Shown here one piece after another: positions 5,455-12,323 of a DNA stretch of 29,544 nucleotides. Source of the stretch: Pseudogracilibacillus sp037892545. GTDB taxonomy: Bacteria; Bacillota; Bacilli; Bacillales; Amphibacillaceae. The stretch's first letter is position 1; the number at the start of each line of letters is the position of its first letter. The position numbers and the translations under genes were made by a program. The notes beneath the pieces were generated by a model. The model made no database searches, was not told the origin of the DNA, and saw nothing but the letters and a program-made list of their open reading frames with translations. The stretch is from positions 1 to 29,544 of the forward strand of contig NZ_JBBKBG010000032.1 in assembly GCF_037892545.1 (NCBI RefSeq), written 5' to 3'.

Positions 5455-6396
5455 TTATTTTACCGCTGAGGATTTTTCTTCAATATACTTAATGGCTGAT
5501 TCCGCTGCGATACTTCCATCTCCTGTTGCAGTAACAACTTGACGTAAATCTTTTACACGAATATCTCCCGCAGCATAAATACCAGGAACTTTCGTTGCCA
5601 TATTTTCATCTGTTTCAATATAACCTTCTTCATTTACAATTCCTAAAGAAGTAAATGGTTCACTTAATGGATCCATTCCAATATAGACGAATACACCATC
5701 AACATCAAATTCCGATGTTTCTCCAGTATTCCTATTCTTTAATGATAAAGAACCAACTTTCCCATCTTTTTCATTTATTTCTTCTACAACCGTATCCCAA
5801 ATAAATTCCATTTTTTCGTTAGCAAAAGCACGGTCTTGTAAGATTTTTTGTGCACGTAATGTATCACGGCGATGAATAACTGTTACTTTACTCGCAAAAC
5901 GTGTTAAATACATGCCTTCTTCTACTGCAGAGTCCCCTCCACCAATAACTGCTAAGTGACGCTCTTTAAAAAATGCCCCGTCACAAACAGCACAGTAGGA
6001 AACACCACGTCCTGTTAATTCTTCTTCCCCTTTAATACCTAATTGCTTATATTTAGCACCTGTAGAGATAATAATTGCTTTCGCTTTATATGATTTATCT
6101 CCAGCAATAACTTCTTTATAATCTCCGTGATCTAATACTTCTTTAATATCGCCATAAGCATATTCTGCTCCAAATTTCTTTGCATGATCAAACATTTTTG
6201 TCGATAAATCTGGTCCTAATATACTTTCAAATCCAGGATAGTTTTCAATTGCTTCTGTATCTACCATTTGTCCACCGGGCATGCCACGTTCAATCATTAA
6301 CGTATCCAAATTCGCTCTTGATGCATACACTGCAGCTGTCATACCAGCTGGTCCGGCTCCTACAATAATGACATCATATACTTTTTCATCTGCCAT
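5455..6396 (-). CDS. trxB: Thioredoxin-disulfide reductase (NADPH)
   Basis: This 313-residue flavoprotein reduces thioredoxin with electrons from NADPH. Visible motifs are the FAD-binding GAGPAGMTAA near the N terminus, the redox-active CAVCDGAFF near residue 135, the NADPH-binding GGGDSAVEE and the C-terminal FAD contact GIYAAGDI. The ATG at 6396 is chosen over the more upstream in-frame start at 6417 because AAAGGGAGA lies about 6 bases before it and MADEKVYDVIIVG is the normal N terminus. On the minus strand the upstream DNA has TATGAT (6463-6458) with AGCA about 18 bases further upstream; in B. subtilis trxB is activated by Spx through an AGCA element, but the spacing here is not a clean match. 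It is transcribed alone. Confidence 0.97.
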   Translation of the reverse strand: MADEKVYDVIIVGAGPAGMTAAVYASRANLDTLMIERGMPGGQMVDTEAIENYPGFESILGPDLSTKMFDHAKKFGAEYAYGDIKEVLDHGDYKEVIAGDKSYKAKAIIISTGAKYKQLGIKGEEELTGRGVSYCAVCDGAFFKERHLAVIGGGDSAVEEGMYLTRFASKVTVIHRRDTLRAQKILQDRAFANEKMEFIWDTVVEEINEKDGKVGSLSLKNRNTGETSEFDVDGVFVYIGMDPLSEPFTSLGIVNEEGYIETDENMATKVPGIYAAGDIRVKDLRQVVTATGDGSIAAESAIKYIEEKSSAVK

Positions 6397-6502
6397 TTTT
6401 ATCTCCCTTTCACACATATATTTACATCTATTCTCTCTCTATCTATAGCTTAATGGAATCATATGTTATTTTCTATTAATATGCTCACAATTGCACAAAC
6501 TA

Positions 6503-7015
6503 TTATTCCCCATCATTTCTTGCTTCCATTTCTTCTTTTGTATAAATTAATTGCATCGGATTACCACCGACAAACGCACCTGCTGGCACATCTTTATGAA
6601 CAAGTGAAGCTGCAGAGACAATCGCACCATCACCAATGGTCACACCAGGTAAAATTGTCGTATTCGCGCCAATTAGCACATTGCTTCCGATATTTACTTC
6701 TCCTATACGATATTCATCAATTAAATATTCATGCGCTAAAATGGTTGTGTTATAACCGATAATCGTATTATCCCCGACAGATATTTTTTCAGGGAACATC
6801 GTATCAGGCATGACCATTAATGCAAAAGATGTTTGTTTTCCAACTTTCATCTTTAAAAACGTCCGATATAACCAATTTTTCACACTTAAAAATGGTGTAT
6901 AACGAGCGATCTGAATGACGATAAAACTTTTCATTACTTTAAAGAAAGAAACGGTTTTATATATACGCCATAAGGAGTTTGCGTCCTCTACTTTATATCG
7001 TTCCGTTTTTCGCAT
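6503..7015 (-). CDS. yvoF: Left-handed beta-helix acyltransferase (YvoF-like)
   Basis: This 170-residue protein of the hexapeptide-repeat acyltransferase superfamily has repeats from about residue 65 to 150 (IGYNTTI, IGEVNIGSNVLIGANTTILPGVTIGDGAIVSAASLV) followed by the usual GGNPMQLIYTKEE tail. Members transfer acetyl or similar groups; the substrate cannot be read from the sequence. The start ATG at 7015 has GGGGTG six bases upstream, overlapping the ppaX stop, so the two are probably translationally coupled. It is the last gene of hprK-lgt-yvoD-ppaX-yvoF, the B. subtilis order. I see no clear terminator between it and trxB. Confidence 0.85.
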   Translation of the reverse strand: MRKTERYKVEDANSLWRIYKTVSFFKVMKSFIVIQIARYTPFLSVKNWLYRTFLKMKVGKQTSFALMVMPDTMFPEKISVGDNTIIGYNTTILAHEYLIDEYRIGEVNIGSNVLIGANTTILPGVTIGDGAIVSAASLVHKDVPAGAFVGGNPMQLIYTKEEMEARNDGE

Positions 7016-7018
7016 GGT

Positions 7019-7654
7019 TTACACCCCAACAATATCTAATAATTGTTTCATATCATCGATCACATATGTCGGATTATATTGTTTTAGAAAATCAATTCCC
7101 TTATGGGTCCAACTTACTGCGACAGTTTCTACTTCTGCACGATTTCCCGCTTCAATATCATGGTAATTATCACCAATCATAAGCGTACGTTCTTGTTTAC
7201 TTCCTAAACGGTCCATTGCAAGTTGTAATGATTCTGGATGTGGTTTCGGATGATGCACATCATCAATGGTTACAATCGTATCAAAAAAAGGTTCAATCCC
7301 TGTAAATTGGATACCGTTATCTACTCCTGCACGCATTTTCGCAGAGACGATAGCTGTTTTGATTCCTTTTTGTTTTAATTGTGTCAATGTTTCTTTTACA
7401 TTGGGAAACAATGTAACATAATCATTATGTCGAGCTAAATTATGTGTACGATATGTTTGTACCATTTCATCCACTTTTTCCGGATTCAATTCCGTAAATG
7501 TATGGACTAAAGGAGGTCCATTAAATTGTAAAATTTCTTCATCTGTAAAATGAAAGCCATATTGTTCCAATGTATATACAAATGATTCATGAATTAATTG
7601 ATTCGTATCTAATAATGTTCCATCTAAATCAAATAAAATTGTATCAATGTTCAT
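7019..7654 (-). CDS. ppaX: Pyrophosphatase PpaX, HAD family
   Basis: This 211-residue HAD hydrolase has the nucleophile motif ILFDLDGTLLDT at the N terminus (Asp9 and Asp11), motif II in AIVSAKM, and motif III/IV in KPHPESL and MIGDNYHDIEAG. Family knowledge: B. subtilis PpaX hydrolyses the pyrophosphate released when HprK dephosphorylates HPr(Ser-P), pulling that reaction forward. Finding it in the hprK operon, in the same order as B. subtilis, supports this specific role over a phosphoglycolate phosphatase, which the fold alone would also allow. It overlaps yvoD by 11 bases and starts at ATG 7654 behind AAAGGAAA. Confidence 0.9.
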   Translation of the reverse strand: MNIDTILFDLDGTLLDTNQLIHESFVYTLEQYGFHFTDEEILQFNGPPLVHTFTELNPEKVDEMVQTYRTHNLARHNDYVTLFPNVKETLTQLKQKGIKTAIVSAKMRAGVDNGIQFTGIEPFFDTIVTIDDVHHPKPHPESLQLAMDRLGSKQERTLMIGDNYHDIEAGNRAEVETVAVSWTHKGIDFLKQYNPTYVIDDMKQLLDIVGV

Positions 7655-8591
7655 ATTTTAATTTCCTTTCTTTCTGTGTCTTTTCTATACGATTCCATAC
7701 AATTGCAACGATAACCGTTAAAATAACCGCTGTAAGGAATCGAATGACTAATAATGGCCAGACTGGAATGCCAAGCGGAATAAAGACGACCGTATCTTCA
7801 ATCACAGCGTGACATGATACAAGAAAAATTAATGCTAACATCGTATCTTTTTTGGACACACCATCTTCTTTTACTGCTTGAATCATTACACCTGCCCCCA
7901 TTGATAAACCAACAATCATTCCAGCTACTAATGTAAATGATGTATTTTCCTTCATACCGAGCATTTTCGTAAATGGTGCACATAATTTGGATATTTTATG
8001 TAAAAGTCCAAGTTCTCTTAAAAATTGCATGATAATCATTAACGGAAAAATGATGAGTGAAATTTGAATGATTGCCATGAGAGCCGTTTTAAACCCATGT
8101 AAAACAATCGCTCCCCAACTATGTAACACTACTTCTGAACTTGCTAAAAATCCATATTGTGCTATTTCAGCACCACCATCCCATACAAGATTAATAATTA
8201 GTGCTGAAAAAATGGCTAAAACAATTCGTATAAGGGAAACGAGCCACCAGCTTACACCAACTCGTGATGCAACTGCTGACTCGACGAATATATTATGCGA
8301 AAAAGATAGCATCATCGCCATAATAAATACTTCTTTGACAGTAAATTCAAATGAAATAATTGCTCCAATACCAGCATATAATCCAAGTGCATTTCCTAAC
8401 ACTAATGGCATTGCAGCTTCCCCACTTAAACCTAACACATGCATGAATGGTGTAATTAACTCGATTAAAAACGGTAAAACTGGTGTATATTGCAAAATAG
8501 TTATAATTACGGTTACTGGAAAAATGATTTTAGCTAGCACTAAAAATACACTAGCTCCTTCTCTTATCCCTCGAAATGCAATTCCAAACAT
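7644..8591 (-). CDS. yvoD: Nucleoside-recognition (Gate) domain membrane protein YvoD
   Basis: This 315-residue, strongly hydrophobic protein has about eight predicted membrane segments. Two similar halves are visible, each with a glycine-rich gate-type motif (GEAAMPLVLGNALGLYAGIGA and GMIVGLSMGAGVMIQAV). The domain is shared with spore maturation proteins SpmA/SpmB and nucleoside transporters; the substrate is unknown. The ATG at 8591 follows AAGGAAG. Its 3' end overlaps ppaX and its 5' end lies 5 bases after lgt, so it is firmly part of the hprK-lgt operon. The gene order is the same in B. subtilis. Confidence 0.85.
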   Translation of the reverse strand: MFGIAFRGIREGASVFLVLAKIIFPVTVIITILQYTPVLPFLIELITPFMHVLGLSGEAAMPLVLGNALGLYAGIGAIISFEFTVKEVFIMAMMLSFSHNIFVESAVASRVGVSWWLVSLIRIVLAIFSALIINLVWDGGAEIAQYGFLASSEVVLHSWGAIVLHGFKTALMAIIQISLIIFPLMIIMQFLRELGLLHKISKLCAPFTKMLGMKENTSFTLVAGMIVGLSMGAGVMIQAVKEDGVSKKDTMLALIFLVSCHAVIEDTVVFIPLGIPVWPLLVIRFLTAVILTVIVAIVWNRIEKTQKERKLKYEH

Positions 8592-8596
8592 GCTTA

Positions 8597-9448
8597 TTAC
8601 TTCCTTTTCTTTTTCTTAGATGAGATGTTCGAACCGTCATATGTACGATCAATTTTGCCACTATGACGACGAACAATGATGAATATGATAGCCCCTACAA
8701 TTAATACAATGGATAGTACCTGTGCTTGACGAAGTGGTCCTATATACAAACTATCTGTACGTAATCCTTCGATAAAGACACGACCAATCGAATATAAAGC
8801 AATATAACTTAAGAAAATTTCTCCACGTAATGGATTGTATTTACGCATAATAATTAATAATGTAAAGACAATTATATTCCATATCGATTCATACAAAAAT
8901 GTTGGGTAATACATGATACCATTAATACACATTTGGTCCATAATAAAGTTCGGCAAATACTGATGGAAATTTTCATATGCAGCTTGGCTAATTGGTCCCC
9001 CATGTGCCTCCTGGTTCATGAAGTTTCCCCAACGACCGATCGCTTGTCCTAAAATAATACTTGGTGCAGCAATATCTGCAATTTGCCAAAAGGATACCTT
9101 TTTCACTTTTGCAAAAACTATTCCTGTTAATACTGCCCCAATTAAAGCACCATGAATAGCGATACCGCCTTCCCATACAGCGATAAATTTCCACCATGGT
9201 TGTCCACGATAGGCATCAAATTCAAATATAACATAGTAAATTCTTGCAAATAAAATCGCAATTGGGGCTGCAAATACAACGAGATCGACCATAATATCTT
9301 TTTGTAACCCTAAACGTTCTGACTCTTTCGTCGCCAAATACAACCCTAAAAACAACCCAGTTGCAATGATGACGCCATACCAATATATAGATAAAGAACC
9401 GATTTCAAGAAAAACTCTATTTAACGGTTCTGCTTCACACATCAACAT
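8597..9448 (-). CDS. lgt: Prolipoprotein diacylglyceryl transferase
   Basis: This polytopic enzyme of about 283 residues transfers diacylglycerol from phosphatidylglycerol to the lipobox cysteine of prolipoproteins, the first step of lipoprotein maturation. Visible signatures are WYGVIIATG, GGIAIHGALIGA, the Lgt signature GQAIGRWGNFMNQEAHG, and RVFIEGLRTDSLYIGPLRQAQ. Three starts are possible: GTG 9454, ATG 9448 and ATG 9442. TAGGAG lies 5 bases before 9448 and overlaps the GTG, so 9448 is preferred. The start is 15 bases after hprK. A substrate is encoded in the window: the lipoprotein cytochrome c at 24329-24724. Confidence 0.96.
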   Translation of the reverse strand: MLMCEAEPLNRVFLEIGSLSIYWYGVIIATGLFLGLYLATKESERLGLQKDIMVDLVVFAAPIAILFARIYYVIFEFDAYRGQPWWKFIAVWEGGIAIHGALIGAVLTGIVFAKVKKVSFWQIADIAAPSIILGQAIGRWGNFMNQEAHGGPISQAAYENFHQYLPNFIMDQMCINGIMYYPTFLYESIWNIIVFTLLIIMRKYNPLRGEIFLSYIALYSIGRVFIEGLRTDSLYIGPLRQAQVLSIVLIVGAIIFIIVRRHSGKIDRTYDGSNISSKKKKRK

Positions 9449-9463
9449 AATCACTCCTACATC

Positions 9464-10393
9464 TTATTGTTCATTATTATTTTTCATCATCGTTGCAAGC
9501 TGTTGTGAAAATTCCTCTGCTGCATTCACACCCATTCGTTTTAGACGAAAGTTCATCGCAGCAACTTCAATAATGACAGCTAAATTTCGCCCTGGTCGAA
9601 CGGGAACGATTGCTTTTGGTACATGTACATCCATAATTTTCATCGTATCTTCTTCAATCCCTAGTCGTTCATACTGTTTTTTATCATCCCATAATTCCAA
9701 TTGTACAACATAAGAAATACGTTTATAATTTTTTACGGCACCTGCACCAAATAACGTCATAATATTTAATATACCTAATCCTCTAATTTCTAATAGATGT
9801 TCAATTAACGGTGGGGAACTTCCAATTAATGTATCATAATCCTCTTGTCGAATTTCGACACTATCATCTGCTACAAGTCGATGACCACGTTTTACGAGCT
9901 CTAATGCCGTTTCACTTTTACCAACACCACTTTGCCCCATGATAAGAACACCGACACCATAAATATCGACGAGCACACCATGAACAGCTGTAGTTGGTGC
10001 GAATTTTGAACCTAAATAGTTTGTAATTCGTACAATTACTCTGTTCGTCGTTCGTGGTGATTTTAAAATGGGAACCCCCGCTTCATTGGCAGCATCAAGC
10101 AATACATCTGGAATATCCATCCAGTTAGAGATAACAATTCCAGGTGTGATATCTGTACATAAACGACGAGCACGATCTTCCTGATCCGCTTTCGACAAAT
10201 TTTTAAAATAATTCATCTCTGTTTTTCCAATTATTTGAATTCTTTCTTTCGGGTAATATTCAAAAAATCCAGTCATTTCAAAGCCAGGACGATGAATATC
10301 ATTCGAATTAATTTCACGGTATATGCCATCCTCACCAGCAACTAGTGTAAGATTAAAGTTTTTTAATAAGTCTTCCGTTCTTACGACACGCAT
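9464..10393 (-). CDS. hprK: HPr kinase/phosphorylase
   Basis: This 309-residue bifunctional enzyme phosphorylates Ser46 of HPr and Crh with ATP or PPi and removes the phosphate by phosphorolysis. The C-terminal kinase domain has Walker A GQSGVGKSETALEL (about residue 153) and the HprK/P signature LEIRGLGILNIMTLFG (about residue 203). The N-terminal domain has TPGIVISNW. The ATG at 10393 follows GGGGGTAG at 6 bases. It is the first gene of hprK-lgt-yvoD-ppaX-yvoF and is separated from yvlD by a terminator. Its targets Crh (same window) and HPr link carbon status to CcpA. Confidence 0.97.
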   Translation of the reverse strand: MRVVRTEDLLKNFNLTLVAGEDGIYREINSNDIHRPGFEMTGFFEYYPKERIQIIGKTEMNYFKNLSKADQEDRARRLCTDITPGIVISNWMDIPDVLLDAANEAGVPILKSPRTTNRVIVRITNYLGSKFAPTTAVHGVLVDIYGVGVLIMGQSGVGKSETALELVKRGHRLVADDSVEIRQEDYDTLIGSSPPLIEHLLEIRGLGILNIMTLFGAGAVKNYKRISYVVQLELWDDKKQYERLGIEEDTMKIMDVHVPKAIVPVRPGRNLAVIIEVAAMNFRLKRMGVNAAEEFSQQLATMMKNNNEQ

Positions 10394-10465
10394 CTACTCT
10401 ACCCCCAAGAAAGTATGTATGGTTAAATAATTTCAACAATTTCATTTTACCGTTTCTTACATAAT

Positions 10466-10489
10466 ATATCTATCGAAAACAATAGATAT
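10466..10489. repeat. Operator-like inverted repeat upstream of hprK
   Basis: ATATCTAT (10466-10473) and ATAGATAT (10482-10489) form a perfect 8-bp inverted repeat with an 8-bp spacer, about 75-95 bases upstream of the hprK start. This is the promoter region of the operon, although I could not assign clear -35 and -10 boxes. It could be a repressor site or a leader hairpin. Confidence 0.35.
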
Positions 10490-10496
10490 GGAAATT

Positions 10497-10561
10497 AAAA
10501 AGGTTAGGACAGAACAAAAAGTAAGTTTTTGTAAGAAGCTTACTAATTTGTGCCCTAACCT
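10497..10561 (-). terminator. Long-hairpin terminator after yvlD
   Basis: Two imperfect arms of over 20 bases pair: AGGTTAGG (10501-10508) with CCTAACCT (10554-10561), plus CAAA/TTTG and GTAAG/CTTAC pairs further in. On the minus strand the stem runs into TTTTT (10501-10497). It starts about 20 bases after the yvlD stop and separates that unit from hprK. Confidence 0.75.
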
Positions 10562-10582
10562 CTTTTGCACATTTCATTATCT

Positions 10583-10954
10583 TTATGCTCTTTTTATATC
10601 TCCAACTAAACCATGTAAAAAAGTGTTCAACAATGAAATAATGATTGATGCGATAAACGCGATAAGGAAGCCATCAATTTGAAATGCCGATCCCATCACT
10701 TTTGCACCTAATAATAAAGTAATCGTGTTAATAATTAAAATGAAAAAGCCGAATGTGAAAATAGTAAGTGGTAAAGTAAAAATAATTAATAGCGGTCTTA
10801 CAAATGCATTTAATATAGATAAGACGATACTTGCTAACAATGCTGTTTGGAAATTTTCAATATAAAAACCATCGAATAATTGTGAGACAGCAATTAAAGC
10901 AACTGCATATAAAAAGATAGATATGAACCAACCAATAAATATTCTTCCAAACAT
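10583..10954 (-). CDS. yvlD: Phage-holin-like four-TM membrane protein YvlD
   Basis: This 123-residue membrane protein has four hydrophobic segments and the family pattern SIVLSILNAFVRPLLIIFTLPLTIFTFGFFILIIN. It belongs to the YvlD family, annotated by similarity as a phage holin superfamily IV member, with no proven holin role. In B. subtilis yvlD lies next to hprK and belongs to an envelope-stress operon. The ATG at 10954 is used because GGAGG lies 8 bases before it; an upstream in-frame TTG lies within that ribosome binding site. It is 25 bases after bshB2 and probably cotranscribed with it. Confidence 0.85.
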   Translation of the reverse strand: MFGRIFIGWFISIFLYAVALIAVSQLFDGFYIENFQTALLASIVLSILNAFVRPLLIIFTLPLTIFTFGFFILIINTITLLLGAKVMGSAFQIDGFLIAFIASIIISLLNTFLHGLVGDIKRA

Positions 10955-10979
10955 AAAATCAACCTCCAATTAGTTTTAA

Positions 10980-11663
10980 TTAGTCATACTTCCAAATATA
11001 AAAACGTTCTTTTCCTAAACGATCTTTCATACGTTCTAAATAATCTTTCGTTTCAGCTGAAGGATTTTCTTCGTTCATTTTTTCCAACATACCTTGGGCT
11101 TGTGATTTATGTTCAAAAATAGCCCCTAACTTAAATTTTACCATGTCGTCATTTAAAGCAATCGTTACATCTGGTTCTCCTAATACTTTTTCGAAGTCAT
11201 TTGTAATCGCAGACGCCCAAACTGTCGGTCGATTTTCAGGGTTCATTAGGCGAACCGCTTCAATCGTCGCTTCTCCTAATGCGTTATGATCTGGATGTAC
11301 TCCGTGTTCTGGATAATGTGTAATAACGAGTGACGGATTAATTTCTTCTAAAACAGATTTAATATGTGCTGCCAGTGCAACTTTATTTTCAAATTCTAAT
11401 GTTTTATCACGATATCCAAGTAATTTATAATCGATACCTAAGAACTTACATGCATCCTCTAATTCTTTTTCTCTGAATGTATATAATGTTTCTCTATTTG
11501 CAAATGGAGGTGTTCCCATATTTCGGCCCATTTGGCCTAATGTTCCACATAAATATGTTACAGGAACTCCTGCCTCCTTACATTTGTATATTGTACCAGC
11601 ACCACCAAAAGATTCATCGTCTGGGTGTGGATATACAATAACAACATGTGTATGTTTTTCCAT
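10980..11663 (-). CDS. bshB2: Bacillithiol biosynthesis deacetylase BshB2
   Basis: This 227-residue LmbE/PIG-L family metal-dependent deacetylase has the zinc motif HPDDE at the N terminus (YPHPDDESFGGAG) and the second HPDH in HYPEHGVHPDHNALG. Family knowledge: BshB enzymes deacetylate GlcNAc-malate during bacillithiol synthesis and can act on bacillithiol conjugates; the motif GQMGRNMGTPPFANRE matches BshB2 (YojG). The ATG at 11663 follows GAGGGAATAGG. The preceding gene on the same strand is yojF, its partner in B. subtilis, but here 239 bases separate them and the pair sits beside uvrA, unlike in B. subtilis. Confidence 0.92.
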   Translation of the reverse strand: MEKHTHVVIVYPHPDDESFGGAGTIYKCKEAGVPVTYLCGTLGQMGRNMGTPPFANRETLYTFREKELEDACKFLGIDYKLLGYRDKTLEFENKVALAAHIKSVLEEINPSLVITHYPEHGVHPDHNALGEATIEAVRLMNPENRPTVWASAITNDFEKVLGEPDVTIALNDDMVKFKLGAIFEHKSQAQGMLEKMNEENPSAETKDYLERMKDRLGKERFYIWKYD

Positions 11664-11667
11664 TATC

Positions 11668-11745
11668 CTATTCCCTCTTTCTAATCAAATCTATCATGTT
11701 ATGTAATCGTATCATCATTTTATGATTTGCAACTGAAATAGGCAC
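11668..11745 (-). CDS. Possible 25-codon leader ORF upstream of bshB2
   Basis: On the minus strand a GTG at 11745 opens a 25-codon frame (PISVANHKMMIRLHNM in its first part) that stops 4 bases before the bshB2 ATG. A consensus AAGGAGG (11754-11748) precedes it but only 2 bases from the GTG, which is too close for efficient initiation; no other start is near. It may be a translationally coupled leader or chance. I do not recognise the peptide. Confidence 0.2.
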   Translation of the reverse strand: MPISVANHKMMIRLHNMIDLIRKRE

Positions 11746-11880
11746 CGCCTCCTTGAGGTGTGATAAATTACGTAAAATCTTCTTTTCCTATACGTTCTAC
11801 AGGCATACCAACTCATGTTTTGTGACAGTCGTAATATCTTAGCAGACCACTCATTTTTTTATACTCTATTACATAACATG
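11695..11880. repeat. 13-bp inverted repeats flanking a 186-bp segment
   Basis: CATGTTATGTAAT (11695-11707) recurs as its exact reverse complement at 11868-11880, with 160 bp between. A further partial match (TA two bases out) extends both ends. The segment fills most of the gap between bshB2 and yojF, which are adjacent in B. subtilis, so it could be a small non-autonomous insertion. No clear target-site duplication is visible. Confidence 0.3.
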
Positions 11881-11902
11881 CTAAAATGATATTCTATTCC
11901 TT

Positions 11903-12250
11903 TTATTCGAATGGTGTTTCACTTAGTTGAAATGCAACCATTAATCGACCTTCTGCATCGTGACCTGCCACTAACAGTTTTTGTTCAAATATTTCCCATT
12001 CTCTTAGTCCTTCTGCATATACCCAACCAAGCTCTGATTTCAAACCTATTCGATAAGATTCCGGTGTACCTTCAATTTTCCCTTCCGTATAAGTTAATTT
12101 TGCATTTCGAATATAAGCACCAACATTGACACCTTTATTTCCAAAATGGCTCGCATATGCGCCGTTTGTTGTTTCTAAATGTAAATATACTTCCTTGCCT
12201 TTAAAACGATCTAACATTTCTTGCACTTCCGTTTTATTAATAGCTTTCAT
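11903..12250 (-). CDS. yojF: DUF1806 protein YojF
   Basis: This 115-residue soluble protein matches B. subtilis YojF (DUF1806), including EVYLHLETTNGAYASH. Function is unproven; its lasting association with bshB2 (yojG) suggests a role connected with bacillithiol. The ATG at 12250 is chosen over the longer open frame to 12298 because GGGGAG lies 8 bases before it and MKAINK is the usual N terminus. It follows uvrA by 73 bases without an obvious terminator, so read-through from uvrBA is possible. Confidence 0.85.
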   Translation of the reverse strand: MKAINKTEVQEMLDRFKGKEVYLHLETTNGAYASHFGNKGVNVGAYIRNAKLTYTEGKIEGTPESYRIGLKSELGWVYAEGLREWEIFEQKLLVAGHDAEGRLMVAFQLSETPFE

Positions 12251-12323
12251 GGAACATACTCCCCTCTGTCTTCTCTCTCTTTTATAGCTTACAAACATTA
12301 AAGATATCCGTCAAAATTTATGT

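Noticed and set aside
6482..6485. Spx-activated trxB promoter (AGCA element)
   Set aside because: AGCA is present upstream, but its spacing to the only plausible -10 (TATGAT) places it at the -35 itself and not just upstream, so I mention it without calling a feature.
10583..10954. Holin gene as evidence for a prophage
   Set aside because: It is the conserved chromosomal YvlD protein beside hprK, and no other phage genes are present.
11695..11880. Confident call of an insertion sequence or MITE
   Set aside because: Only two 13-bp inverted repeats are visible, with no clear target duplication and no second copy in the window, so it is kept as a low-confidence repeat.
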